This document shows, one piece after another, positions 39,304-48,712 of a stretch of 64,000 nt of DNA; position 1 is the first letter of the stretch, and every line of letters begins with the position of its first letter. The translations under genes were made by a program, and so were the position numbers. The notes under the pieces are model-generated. The model worked only from the letters and a program-made list of their open reading frames with translations. It was not told the DNA's origin and ran no database searches. This DNA is from an uncultured Verrucomicrobiae bacterium (GTDB lineage Bacteria > Verrucomicrobiota > Verrucomicrobiia > Limisphaerales > AAA164-E04): NCBI GenBank assembly GCA_951813855.1, contig OX638380.1:1442876-1506875 (forward strand). The letters run 5' to 3'.

Positions 39304-39336
39304 TCCGGGAGATTTCCGGCTCTCCCCGGTCGCGCG

Positions 39337-41886
39337 TCAGGGCGTGGTTCGGAGCCGCTCCAACAGCAGGCCGGCCAACGGTTCCTCCGGCTTGACGTCT
39401 CTCAAGTTCGACAGCAGCGTTTCCGAAAATTGCGGATCCACCTGCGCCTGTTGCGAAGCCAAGGCGATGCCTTGCGCATAACTCGGAGCGTGGTCCGCGC
39501 ATTGCCGCAAACTTTGCAACAATTGAGCCGCCGCCGCATCCCGGTCGCCTCGCAACAACGAAATCTGCGCCGACCGGTACCGGGGCTGCGCCCGCAACCA
39601 GGAGCGCGTTCGCTCCGGCAAGCTTTCGAATCCCGAACCCTCGAGCGGCACTCTGCCCGATTCGTTTTGCAACGCCAGCAATTCCTCAAGGATCCGGGTC
39701 GGACGCAAAGCGTCGCCGGCCACAATCAAAGGCGCCCGGTAACCGAGATATTGATTGTCGTCGGTGTTTAACCGGCCTTGGCCGGCAAAGCGTTCCAAAG
39801 CGCGGCGATCGACGAAGCAACTTCCCCAAACCCGTTCGAATGTATCCAGCCGGCACTGCTTCCACTCCTCTCGCAATGCGGCGCCGTTCGGACGATCGAA
39901 CGATCGGCTCCGGAACGTTTCCAACGGTTCGGCCGAACCGATCAAACCCAGTACCGGGCTAGCGAGATTATCGTTCAACAACCAACCGCTCGACTCGGGG
40001 AAGACGGCGTTGAAGGTTCGAATCACGCAACGCAACGTTTCGCGGTCCAACTGGGCGACCGGCAACCAATGGCAAAAGAGACCCTCGGGCGCCAACCGGC
40101 CGGAAACGAACCGGTAATGCTCCAAAGAATACAGCAAGCCTGCTCCGTCTCGGGCAGGATGGTAAACGTCGGCCAGAATCACGTGATAGTCACCCTCGCC
40201 ACGACGGACGAACCGCCGAGCGTCCCGCTCCTGCACGGCCACCTTTTCCGCAGGCCAGGGAAAACGATTATGCGGAGCGAATTCCGGCAGCAACTCGAAA
40301 AGTTCCGGCAACAACTCGACGGCGTCGGTCTTCAACTCGGGGTAATGGCGCACGGCGCCCAGAGTGATGCCGGTGCCGATTCCCAGCACTAACGCTTGGG
40401 ACGGCCGGGGGTGAAGGAGCAATGGGAGATGAAGTTGCCGGCGCTCGGCGACGGCCGCGCCCGTGCCGCCCATGAGAAAGCGGCGATTGACGAGAAGTTC
40501 CTTTTCCCCCGCTTCGTCGGTCTTGACCGCCAGCACGGCCGAACGGCCTTCCGTCAGTTTCCATTGTGACCGGTCCCCTTCCAATCCGAAGAGCGTCGTC
40601 GAGTTCGGCGTCCCCCAAAGCGAGAGCGCGACCGGCAAACAACCCCACAGGCGATAACGGAATTCGACCAACGCAGTCAGCCCCAAATAAACCAAGATCG
40701 CCAAGATCAAAAAAGAGCGGACTCCGGCCGACGGCAACAACGAGTGGAACAAAAGCGGCGCCAGCAAGGCCCCGAAAAAACTCCAGAACAACAGAGTTCC
40801 GATTCCCGAAAATCGTTCCGTTCCCGATTGCAACACTCGGGACAGCAATCCCCCCATTACCGTCGCCGGCAGCAGCAAAACCAAACTGGACACCGTTAAT
40901 TCGACGAACATGAGTCCGGCCTGACTGCCGCCCATTCGTTGCCACAGGGCATCGTAGATCACGGGCACTCGAACCATGAGCTGCATGCTCAACGCCACCG
41001 CCAATGCCGCCAGAATCAAACCGAATCCGAATAGAACCCGCTGCCCGGACCGCTTCGCCAATGCCTGATAAATCAAAGCGCCCAACGAATGGCCGATCAG
41101 ATAAACCGCTAGAATGACCGCATAGGTATAAACCGAATTTTCCAGGCTTTGGGATAGGATGCGCACGCAGGAAAGTTGCCAAAGCACGCCGGCAAATCCC
41201 AAGGCCAAGGCCATGACACAAGACGGCAGGGATCGCTTTTTTCCCTCGCCGGCCGGCTCGCCGCGGGTGACGGCGTACCGCCTTCTCAGGACCAAAGCGC
41301 CGACCGCCAAACCCAGGCTCAAGCAGCACGTAACCAGCAACGTTCGCAATAATCCGAATTGGGGAATCAACCAAAAGGCGGTCGCCAACACCCCCAACAC
41401 CGCCCCGGCGGTGTTAATGCCGTAGACCCAGCCGACGCAACGGCTTTCCCGGGACCGCCACATGCGTTCCAATAAAGGCAACGCGGCGCCCAAAGACGCC
41501 GTCACGGGCAAGAACGCCACGAAAATCGTCCCGAACGACGCCAGAGACGAAATGCCTGCCCACTCGGGTTCTCCCGGTCCGGAAAGCCATTGATGCCCGT
41601 AGGCGGCCAAGAGTGACGGCACGGCTATGCCCCAAGCGCTCACGAGCAAATTCAGGAACGCAAACCAAACGACCGGGGACCTCTTGCCGGCCAACATCCC
41701 AGAGCTCGCCAGCGAACCCAGCATCAGTCCCCCCATCCAAGCGGCGACGACGGCGACGATAGCCGGAGTTTCCAGTCCCATGGCAACGCCTAGTTGCCGG
41801 GTCCAAACGATCTGAATGCTCAGGCTGGCGAAACCCGTTCCCAAGACACCGAAGATCAACGGATAATCTTTGCCGCGCCCAATCAT
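39337..41886 (-). CDS. Fused MFS-like membrane domain and spermidine-synthase-like domain
   Basis: 849 residues from ATG 41886 (ATG 41943 would add 19). The first 450 residues have about a dozen membrane spans of the MFS-like half found in fused MFS/spermidine synthase proteins (FASLSIQIVWTRQLGVAMG). The second half has a methyltransferase-like fold: VLGIGTGITLGAVRHYP (SAM-type glycine loop), VELLPELFELLP and VILADVYHPARDGAGLLYSLEHYR, as in spermidine synthase relatives. The last 100 residues are helical, TPR-like. True polyamine synthesis by such fusions is unproven. It may be a single-gene unit. Confidence 0.85.
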   Translation of the reverse strand: MIGRGKDYPLIFGVLGTGFASLSIQIVWTRQLGVAMGLETPAIVAVVAAWMGGLMLGSLASSGMLAGKRSPVVWFAFLNLLVSAWGIAVPSLLAAYGHQWLSGPGEPEWAGISSLASFGTIFVAFLPVTASLGAALPLLERMWRSRESRCVGWVYGINTAGAVLGVLATAFWLIPQFGLLRTLLVTCCLSLGLAVGALVLRRRYAVTRGEPAGEGKKRSLPSCVMALALGFAGVLWQLSCVRILSQSLENSVYTYAVILAVYLIGHSLGALIYQALAKRSGQRVLFGFGLILAALAVALSMQLMVRVPVIYDALWQRMGGSQAGLMFVELTVSSLVLLLPATVMGGLLSRVLQSGTERFSGIGTLLFWSFFGALLAPLLFHSLLPSAGVRSFLILAILVYLGLTALVEFRYRLWGCLPVALSLWGTPNSTTLFGLEGDRSQWKLTEGRSAVLAVKTDEAGEKELLVNRRFLMGGTGAAVAERRQLHLPLLLHPRPSQALVLGIGTGITLGAVRHYPELKTDAVELLPELFELLPEFAPHNRFPWPAEKVAVQERDARRFVRRGEGDYHVILADVYHPARDGAGLLYSLEHYRFVSGRLAPEGLFCHWLPVAQLDRETLRCVIRTFNAVFPESSGWLLNDNLASPVLGLIGSAEPLETFRSRSFDRPNGAALREEWKQCRLDTFERVWGSCFVDRRALERFAGQGRLNTDDNQYLGYRAPLIVAGDALRPTRILEELLALQNESGRVPLEGSGFESLPERTRSWLRAQPRYRSAQISLLRGDRDAAAAQLLQSLRQCADHAPSYAQGIALASQQAQVDPQFSETLLSNLRDVKPEEPLAGLLLERLRTTP

Positions 41887-42012
41887 CCTGCAGTCACCGG
41901 GCAGATTGCCGAAGCCGGAGTGAATCGAAAAGCCGAAACCCAACCCACGCCACGAATCAAAGGCCGCCGAAGACCGGCCGGCCGATAACCACTCCCGTTC
42001 GCCCGTTGCGAA

Positions 42013-42681
42013 TTGCGATTGATCGAACGGCGCCCCAAAGCCAAACTCGGGCGAACCGCGGCCGGGCCGCCCGAGAAACTCAAGCCAAGGAAAAAACCAT
42101 TGCCACCGACTAAATCAAGCGAATGGAACAAATTGGTCGAAGCCGTGAAATGCAGTTTCGCCATCGTGATAATCCTGTTCACGATCACCCTCGTCGATCA
42201 ATTGCTGAATCTGGGGCTTCACCGTTATTTCGGAATCTATCCCCGAGATCTATTCGGCCTGATTGGGATCGCTACCAGCCCCCTCATCCACGGAAATTTC
42301 TCCCACGTGTTCGCGAATTCGATCCCGCTTTTCGTATTGTCGGTCATTTTATTCTGGAATCGCCAATACTATCCGGCCCGCAGCCTGGCACTCATTTGGT
42401 TTCTGAGCGGAGTCGGAACTTGGACGATCGGCCGGGTCAGTTCGCATATCGGAGCCAGTTCACTGGTCTTCGGTTTGGTCACCTATCTGATTATCTCTGC
42501 AATCTGGATGAGGTGCTGGAAAGCGCTGCTCTTCTCCGTTTTCGTGCTAGTCGGGTACGGCGGGATTCTGTTGAGTTTGTTCACCGTCCAGGAAGGCGTT
42601 TCCTGGGAAGGTCACCTGAGCGGCGCCGTGGCCGGTTTCTTTACCGCGTGGATCAACCACAAAAAACCAGCTTCGCCCTAA
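42013..42681 (+). CDS. Rhomboid-like intramembrane protease, variant active site
   Basis: 222 residues from TTG 42013; the start is uncertain because there is no ATG in frame near the beginning. After a basic N-terminus there are six membrane spans. Rhomboid signatures: LIHGNFSHVFANSIPLFVL (oxyanion-hole His/Asn loop, about 95-113), GASSLVFGL (Ser region, about 146-154) and WEGHLSGAVAGF (catalytic His, about 197-208). The normal Ser motif is GxSG. Here it reads GASS, with the nucleophile presumably the first Ser and the following Gly replaced. Substrate unknown. Confidence 0.8.
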   Translation: MRLIERRPKAKLGRTAAGPPEKLKPRKKPLPPTKSSEWNKLVEAVKCSFAIVIILFTITLVDQLLNLGLHRYFGIYPRDLFGLIGIATSPLIHGNFSHVFANSIPLFVLSVILFWNRQYYPARSLALIWFLSGVGTWTIGRVSSHIGASSLVFGLVTYLIISAIWMRCWKALLFSVFVLVGYGGILLSLFTVQEGVSWEGHLSGAVAGFFTAWINHKKPASP

Positions 42682-43108
42682 CCGACGGATCCAGCCGCAA
42701 AAACTGCCGACCAGACTTCGAGGCGCGGAGCCGAGCCGACTCGGCTCGCCGGTCGCCGACGCTCGTTTCGTCCCCCTCGGAAATGTCGGGCGTGCCGACA
42801 ATCTGACTGACGATCGATGATCGGAGGCTCGTCGAAATCATCGCCTAAGAATCGAATTCCCATTGCCGGATCCCCGCACCACCGCTTTCGAACCGCTCGC
42901 CCCGGACCGGAAGATTTTGAATCCTCGAAATAAATTCCGAAAAAAAATGTCCCCTTTCGCTGCGTTCTTCCGTGTACCTCTATAGAACGGCCCAATTCGG
43001 GGTTTTCCGCAGACGAACGGAAAAGCGGCAACCCGTCAGATTAGCGCCAAGTTTACTTTGCTATTACTCGACCAAGGCCCTAGGCTGGAATCAAATCACT
43101 CCAAACCC
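42682..43108. other. Intergenic stretch
   Basis: About 430 bases without a gene; a 17-base palindrome (CGAGCCGACTCGGCTCG, 42732-42748) is the only structure noted. Confidence 0.4.
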
Positions 43109-45763
43109 ATGAGAAAGTCCATCGCTCACTGTTTCGCACTGATCGGCGTGGCAGTGCTGTTCGGTTGCGCGCATCCCCAACTGGATCCGGCGAACGTGCA
43201 AGTCGTCCCTCCGCCTCCACCTGCTCCCGTAAACCCGCTTGCTCCCGTAAACTCGGCAGGCCCCGTGGTACAAACCGAGACGGTCACTCCTCCGGTCGCC
43301 GACGGCCAAGAAGTTCCGATTGCCGAACCGGCGCCGGAAGAATTCCAAACCCCGATCGAGACAATCTCCTATTCGACCTCCCAAGTACTGAAAATGTACG
43401 AGTCGCAGGTCAGCAACGACGTTATTCTTGCCCAAATCAACAGTTCGAAAACGCCGTTCGAGTTATCGGCCGATAACATCATTTACTTAACCGATCTGGG
43501 GGTCCCCGCCGAAATCATCACCGCGATGATCAGCCAGGACGAACACCTCGGGGTCGCCGTAGCGCCGGCCGCCCCGCCGACCAACCAACAACATAATACC
43601 GTTCAAACGGCGAACGGACAACCCGGGCAACCGGCGGCCCAGAACGCTACTACGGCCAAACCGGTAGTCATTCAACGAGCTCCGGCGGTCACTACCGAAT
43701 TATTCTACGATTCCCTATCCCCTTACGGCTCGTGGATCCACACCGAAAGCTACGGCTGGACCTGGCAACCGACCGTCGCGAGCGTCAACGTTCACTGGCG
43801 CCCCTATTACGACCATGGCCATTGGCTTTACACCGACGCCGGTTGGTACTGGCAATCCGACTATTCCTGGGGCTGGGCCCCGTTTCATTACGGGCGCTGG
43901 GACCTGCACCGTTCGTATGGCTGGATTTGGGTTCCGGGAGAAGTTTGGGGGCCTTCTTGGGTTTCCTTCCGTTATACCGACTCGTATTGCGGCTGGGCTC
44001 CCCTGCCCCCCCGCTCCCGATTCGTTTCGGGGATAGGATTCACTTGGCAGGGATCGCGGATCAGCGCCGGGTTCGGATTCGGCTTGAGCCATCGTCACTA
44101 CGCTTTCGTCGATCGCAAACAATTCCATCGGCCGCACAACCAACGCCAACAAGTCGCTTCGAACCAAGTCCAGCAAGTGTTCAACAACTCGACAGTCGTC
44201 AACAATTACATCGTCGGCGACAACAACACGATCGTCAATCAGGGGATCTCTCGCGACGTTATTTCAAACGGCAATCCGACCAGCATTCGGAAAGTAGTCT
44301 TGCGGGACATTGGCGACTCCAAACAGATCGCCCGGCCTTCTTCCCGAAATCGCACGGAAGATGCCGTGCCGGTCTACCGTCCCCAAATCACCAAAACCAA
44401 GGCCGCTCCGGCCTCGACGATTTTGACTCGTCAAGCTTCGAGACCCAGCTACAACAGGTTCATTGCCCGCAACAGCGAGCTACAACGAACCGGCATTCCC
44501 CAAACGTCGCGAGGAAACGATAGCTCCAGTAGCAGAACCTTGACTCCCTCGCCTTCCAGAAGCCGACCCAGCCTAACCTCGACCTCGCCGCGACGTACTT
44601 CCCCTACGCCGGCCGTCCGACGCCCCGGCACGCCTTCGAGTTCCCGTTCGACTCCCACGAGAGCGAACTCCTCGAGTTCCCGGCGACCTAGCTCGCCTTC
44701 GGTTTCACGTCCGTCACCGTCTCGAAGCAGTGCGCTCAATCGGCCGTCGACTTCGACCCAGCGATCGTTGAATTCTTCGAATTCCCAGCGAACCAGTTCG
44801 CCTTCGGTCTCACGCACGTCGCCGTCCCGAAGCAGTGCGCTCAACCGGCCATCGACTTCGACCCAGCGGTCTTATAACCCATCGAATTCCCGGCGCCCCA
44901 GTTCGCTTTCGGTTTCACGTCCTTCACCGTCCCGAAGCAGTGCGCTCAACCGGCCATCGACCTCGAATCAGAGGTCTTATAACCCATCGAATTCCCGGCG
45001 CCCCAGTTCGCCTTCGGTTTCACGTCCTTCACCGTCCCGAAGCAGTGCGCTCAATCGGCCGTCGAGCTCGTCCCAGCGGTCGTTGAACTCCTCGAATTCC
45101 CGGCGGTCCAGTTCGCCTACGATCTCACGCCCGACTCCGTCCCGAAGCAGCACCCTCAACCGACCGTCGGCTTCGAATCAGCGGTCCTATAACCCGTCGA
45201 ATTCCCGGCGCCCCAGCTCGCCTTCGGTTTCGCGCCCCACTCCGCCCCGAAGCAGCACTCTCAACCGACCGTCGACCTCGAATCAACGATCCTATAACCC
45301 GTCGAATTCCCGGCGGCTCAGTTCGCCTTCGGTTTCGCGCCCCACTCCGCCCCGAAGCAGCACTCTCAACCGACCGTCGACCTCGAATCAACGATCCTAT
45401 AACCCGTCGAATTCCCGGCGGCCCGGCTCGCCTTCGGTTTCGCGCCCCACTCCGTCCCGAAGCAGCACCCTCAACCGACCGTCGACCTCAAATCAACGAT
45501 CCTATAACCCGTCAAATTCCCGGCGGTCCAGCTCGCCTTCGGTTTCGCGCCCGACTCCGTCCCGAAGCAGCGCCCTCAACCGGCCGTCGACCTCAACTCA
45601 GCGGTCGTTGAACTCCTCGAACTCCCGGCGGTCCAGTTCGCCTACGATCTCACGCCCGACTCCGTCCCGAAGCAGCACGCCTTCGGTTTCGCGCTCCACT
45701 CCGCCAAGCAGGAATTCATCCAATTCCGGGCCCTCGTCGAATTCGAGCACCTCCAATAAATAA
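43109..45763 (+). CDS. DUF6600-type lipoprotein with 35-residue Ser/Arg/Pro repeats
   Basis: 884 residues from ATG 43109. Lipoprotein signal with lipobox LFGCAHP (Cys near 19). A proline-rich linker and a conserved helical segment (ILAQINSSKTPFELSADNIIYLTDLGVPAEIITAMI, split by about residue 125) precede a Trp/Tyr/Gly-rich domain (about 195-345) of DUF6600 type (SPYGSWIHTESYGWTWQP, GHWLYTDAGWYWQSDY, GWAPLPP). Residues 525-840 are nine tandem 35-residue units plus one partial, rich in Ser, Pro and Arg (SVSRPTPSRSSTLNRPS). The tail is probably extended, basic and surface-exposed. Function unknown; a cell-surface or nucleic-acid-sticking role is only a guess. Confidence 0.82.
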   Translation: MRKSIAHCFALIGVAVLFGCAHPQLDPANVQVVPPPPPAPVNPLAPVNSAGPVVQTETVTPPVADGQEVPIAEPAPEEFQTPIETISYSTSQVLKMYESQVSNDVILAQINSSKTPFELSADNIIYLTDLGVPAEIITAMISQDEHLGVAVAPAAPPTNQQHNTVQTANGQPGQPAAQNATTAKPVVIQRAPAVTTELFYDSLSPYGSWIHTESYGWTWQPTVASVNVHWRPYYDHGHWLYTDAGWYWQSDYSWGWAPFHYGRWDLHRSYGWIWVPGEVWGPSWVSFRYTDSYCGWAPLPPRSRFVSGIGFTWQGSRISAGFGFGLSHRHYAFVDRKQFHRPHNQRQQVASNQVQQVFNNSTVVNNYIVGDNNTIVNQGISRDVISNGNPTSIRKVVLRDIGDSKQIARPSSRNRTEDAVPVYRPQITKTKAAPASTILTRQASRPSYNRFIARNSELQRTGIPQTSRGNDSSSSRTLTPSPSRSRPSLTSTSPRRTSPTPAVRRPGTPSSSRSTPTRANSSSSRRPSSPSVSRPSPSRSSALNRPSTSTQRSLNSSNSQRTSSPSVSRTSPSRSSALNRPSTSTQRSYNPSNSRRPSSLSVSRPSPSRSSALNRPSTSNQRSYNPSNSRRPSSPSVSRPSPSRSSALNRPSSSSQRSLNSSNSRRSSSPTISRPTPSRSSTLNRPSASNQRSYNPSNSRRPSSPSVSRPTPPRSSTLNRPSTSNQRSYNPSNSRRLSSPSVSRPTPPRSSTLNRPSTSNQRSYNPSNSRRPGSPSVSRPTPSRSSTLNRPSTSNQRSYNPSNSRRSSSPSVSRPTPSRSSALNRPSTSTQRSLNSSNSRRSSSPTISRPTPSRSSTPSVSRSTPPSRNSSNSGPSSNSSTSNK
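44681..45625 (+). repeat. Nine 105-bp tandem repeats in a coding region
   Basis: Units of exactly 105 bp (35 codons), in frame, with a tenth partial unit to about 45700. Units come in subtypes (ending YNPSNS or LNSSNS; PSPSRSSALN or PTPSRSSTLN) that recur in blocks, indicating recent duplication and exchange. Confidence 0.93.
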
Positions 45764-45782
45764 TTCGATTCAACCTGGGGAA

Positions 45783-46766
45783 ATGAAAATCGGGTTCCGC
45801 TCTCTGCTTTCGATTTTTGCATTCACGCTAGCGGGCGATTCGGCGTTCGAAGGCTCTGCTGCCACGCCCGACACCGAAATATTCGAAATCATCTACGCTA
45901 CGGAATTCAAAGGAGACGAAGACTATGACCCGGAATATAACCTCGCGGGACAGAATGGCTGGCAAATCTACGGGACCGGAGGCAACGGCTTAGTCGACTC
46001 TTCCGAAGAGGAGAATTTTTTCGCCTATCTTGGATTTGACGCCCCAAAGGACGATTCCTATCTGACTACCCTCTATCTACCGGTCGAGGTAACTTCAGTT
46101 CTCGCTCACGCCCCGACCGTCAGTTTCTGGGTTTCTTTCGAACTCGTGGAATCGTCAAACGGCAACCACGACATTTTCGGGTGGTCCTTCTACAACGCTT
46201 CGGTAAATCCAAACCACCTCTTCTCCATCATGTTCGACCTGAGAGACAAGTCGATCAATTATCAGTTAGGCGATTCGGACGTGAATGTTTCGACCGGTTA
46301 TCAATTAGCCACGGAAACGCTCTACGATCTGTCGGTCGACATGAATTTCCAGCTCAACACTTGGCGAGCGGTGATCGGCGAAACCGTAATCGTCAACAAT
46401 CAACCGATCACCGAAGATGAGATTGCGTTAAGCCTGGGTTCGGTCGACGCCTTGTGGCTCGTTAACGACAGCGAAAAGCCCGGAGACAATTACATGCTCT
46501 TCGACAACTATTCGATCATCAGAACTGGGCCTGCTCGAAGCGATCCGGTAATACGGCTTCAGGGGATATTGCCCGATAACCGTACGGCATTGCGAATTTA
46601 CGGAGAACCCGGGTCCACTTACCTGGTGTATGCTTCTATCAATCTGACCGATTGGATCTTGATCAAAACCACGACCACCTCTCAGGGGGAATACTCGTTC
46701 GACATCATCGACGATAACGCCCCCCAAATACCCGCCCGATTCTACCAAGTGGTTAGAGCCGACTGA
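45783..46766 (+). CDS. Secreted protein with verrucomicrobial C-terminal module
   Basis: 327 residues, signal peptide in the first 27 (FAFTLAGDSAFEGSA). The central part is beta-rich and looks like a concanavalin/LamG-type jelly roll (WRAVIGETVIVNNQPITEDEIALSLG, FDNYSIIRTG). The last 60 residues (STYLVYASINLTDWILIKTT ... RFYQVV) match a short module frequent at the ends of secreted Verrucomicrobiota proteins. No catalytic residues recognised. It follows the DUF6600 gene by 19 bases, possibly cotranscribed. Confidence 0.8.
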   Translation: MKIGFRSLLSIFAFTLAGDSAFEGSAATPDTEIFEIIYATEFKGDEDYDPEYNLAGQNGWQIYGTGGNGLVDSSEEENFFAYLGFDAPKDDSYLTTLYLPVEVTSVLAHAPTVSFWVSFELVESSNGNHDIFGWSFYNASVNPNHLFSIMFDLRDKSINYQLGDSDVNVSTGYQLATETLYDLSVDMNFQLNTWRAVIGETVIVNNQPITEDEIALSLGSVDALWLVNDSEKPGDNYMLFDNYSIIRTGPARSDPVIRLQGILPDNRTALRIYGEPGSTYLVYASINLTDWILIKTTTTSQGEYSFDIIDDNAPQIPARFYQVVRAD

Positions 46767-46950
46767 CCACCACGGGTTCGATACCGGCCGAAGAAATCTT
46801 CGCCAACGGGCAGATTCCCAGAAAGTTCCCTTGCGTCACGGACTCGCAGTCGATTTCCAGACGCTTCGGCGAAAAGGCGGTTTTAATCCCCCGATAGATT
46901 AAAGCATAATAGTCCTTGACCTTGTCGCCGGCTTTTCGTATTTTCCTCGG

Positions 46951-46952
<2 letters not shown>
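46764..46952 (-). pseudogene. Possible C-terminal gene remnant abutting the tRNA
   Basis: The minus strand is open in one frame across the whole space between the secreted-protein gene and the tRNA. It reads KAGDKVKDYYALIYRGIK, then KRLEIDCESVTQGNFL and ends VVVSRL with TAA. It has no ATG, GTG or TTG start, and the composition looks protein-like rather than Arg-rich noise. It may be the 3' remainder of a gene truncated where the tRNA now sits. Family not recognised; it could also be chance. Confidence 0.3.
46916..46944 (+). promoter_or_regulatory. Promoter of the tRNA gene
   Basis: TTGACC (46916-46921), 17-base spacer, TATTTT (46939-46944), ending 6 bases before the mature tRNA 5' end. Confidence 0.6.
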
Positions 46953-47016
<64 letters not shown>

Positions 47017-47027
<11 letters not shown>

Positions 47028-47404
47028 AAAAAACCCCGTTATTTCATATGGATAACGGGATTTCTCTTTTCCAGATCCATGGCCCATTCATCAAACGTAA
47101 GCATACCGTAAGCGGCGGCGATGCACAGTGTGGCCTCGCTGTGACCCCGCATGGCCCTGTTGTGCTGTGAGTGTTCGGGGGCAGAATCGAGACGGTGCGC
47201 GGTCGCCGCATAAGCTTTCCTTCCGGCCGTGGAGCCCACCGCCCCGCCACCTCGTTCGACCCGCGAGAACGGCAAGTTTCTACGCTTTCCGGCCGTTTAG
47301 CACTGCCCGTGAGGCGAACCGGCACGGTTTGCTAGAACGGTTACGTCGTCGCAGGGAGCGCGATCCGGCGAATCAATGGCGGGTGGAAACCCCATAGTGG
47401 TCGC
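47017..47404 (+). repeat. Direct repeat, left copy (att-like, starts in tRNA 3' end)
   Basis: 388 bp matching 54238-54625 at a constant offset of 7221 with few substitutions. It begins CCCCGCATCCA inside the tRNA acceptor end. No integrase gene is recognisable in or between the copies. Confidence 0.9.
47032..47062 (+). terminator. tRNA terminator hairpin
   Basis: AACCCCGTTAT (47032-47042) pairs with ATAACGGGATT (47052-47062) with one mismatch, followed by TCTCTTTT. Confidence 0.8.
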
Positions 47405-47731
47405 GCCGCGCGGCGGGCCGCCCTGCAAATACGAGGCCAATCTGTTCGAGGGCCGCCGCCGGATCGATATCCGGCTGAGCTTCCATCGCTACGGCAAGGC
47501 GCTGCGCGTGAAAGGGCACAAGCTGCCCCGCAAGGCGACCGTGTGCCTGCTCCACGCCAAGCGCGTCACCGGCTTCCGCAACCGCCATTTCATGGAGGTG
47601 CCGAAGCTGCATCCGCTCAAGCTCTGGATCGTCCGGTTGAGAAGGCCGGCATCTGGCTGCCCGTCGAGATGGCGCTCAAGACGCGCTACGGCATCGCCCG
47701 CGCCCGGCTGTCGAAGCTGAAAATCCACTAG
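47405..47731 (+). pseudogene. DUF3108-like fragment, frameshifted
   Basis: One frame reads CKYEANLFEGRRRIDIRLSF, continues to PKLHPLKLWIV and breaks near 47635-47645. A second frame then continues EKAGIWLPVEMALKTRYGIA and ends KLKIH with TAG. A one-base deletion joins them. The combined sequence resembles the DUF3108 domain of secreted alphaproteobacterial proteins. The signal peptide and N-terminus are missing: similarity begins right at the repeat edge. Confidence 0.6.
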
Positions 47732-47748
47732 CCCGGATATTTCACGAA

Positions 47749-48216
47749 TTAGGTACCGCCGCGTCCGTCAACCCAGACCTCGACGTGGGCTCCAGACACC
47801 GCCTCGCGGGCGCGAACGAGATCGCGCATCGCCTCGTGGGCTTCGTCCGGCGTCCAGATCTCGGTCAGCTCGCCAGCCCGGAACAGATGGGCCAGCTTCA
47901 CGGCATCGCGGCGGTTCGTCTTCACCCGCTCACCGGGTCGGCGCGGAATCAGGGACGGCACGATGACGGCGCATTCGTGACCGAGCCCTTCGATCGACCG
48001 CTGCAGCCCGTAGCCCGTCGGCCCGGCTTGGTAGCAGAAGTGGAGCCGGCTGCCCGGCCGCTCCAGCTTGTGCACGAGACGACGCACGGAAGCGCTGTCC
48101 GAGCCGATTTCTCCATAATACCTCACCTCGCCATCGCGGCCGCCCTCCGCCACCGCCACGACATGGCGATCCTTCGACACGTCCATTCCGACAAAAATTT
48201 CGCTACAATCCACCAC
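47749..48216 (-). pseudogene. IS110-family transposase, 3'-truncated
   Basis: From GTG 48216 (AGGAGG at 48228-48233 lies upstream) the product begins EIFVGMDVSKDRHVVAVAE, the DEDD-type N-terminus of IS110 transposases, and continues through CYQAGPTGYGLQRSIEGLGHECAV to VKTNRRDAVKLAHLFRAGEL. It stops after about 155 residues, whereas IS110 enzymes have a further long C-terminal part with the second catalytic Ser region. Homology ends near AREAVSG, so it is a fragment. Confidence 0.85.
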
Positions 48217-48703
48217 GGTTCGCCCTCCTGGCTTGAGGCCCTGCTCGACGAGCAACCCTCGTTGAAAGCCGCCAGTGTAGGGCGAACTGCCCCGCCACAA
48301 GCCAGCCGCAGAACGACATACGGTCTTATCTTTGACCTGCTTGTTCGCGACACTGCTGGTCCACGGTCCAAGACGGTAGACCGCTCACCACCGGTCCGGC
48401 TTCGCCGCGGCCGCCTCCGCGTCCACCTGGGCGCGCGAGAGCCGGAACTTCCGCGTGATCACCGCCGACCTTGGCCGGGGCTGCCCGAAAGCGTCCCCTT
48501 CCCGGTCCGGCTGCAGGCCCAGCCGACCTGGCGGCGCTGGAGTAGGGCCTGCTGGCCTGAAAGGTCCCCCGGGACGCCGGCCGGGGCGTGCTCTTCTGGG
48601 CGGCTGCTGGACAGTATGGTTTTGGTGTCCTCGCCGACGGTGAGCCGCACGTACTCGTAGTCAACCCGTGTAATCGAATTCCAACTATTGCAACTGTACA
48701 GTA
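48217..48703. other. Stretch without an assignable gene
   Basis: High-GC DNA up to about 48660 with short frames on both strands, none recognised; the first part is probably the IS110 leader. The last 40 bases are A/T-richer and run to the target duplication of the ISAs1 element. Confidence 0.45.
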
Positions 48704-48712
48704 CGCGAAAGT

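Noticed and set aside
42732-42748. Perfect 17-base palindrome after the rhomboid gene
   Set aside because: Only one base between the arms and no T-tract; too little to name as a terminator or operator.
44681-45625. Regular repeats that might be a CRISPR array
   Set aside because: Units are 105 bp, contiguous, in frame and coding, with no spacers; no cas genes are in the window.
47039-47275. Small minus-strand frame in the repeat as an integrase C-terminus
   Set aside because: The GHS...Y spacing does not fit tyrosine recombinases and no other catalytic residues are present.
48326-48664. 112-codon minus-strand frame in the island
   Set aside because: Low-complexity Ala/Pro/Arg product overlapping other open frames; no recognisable motif.
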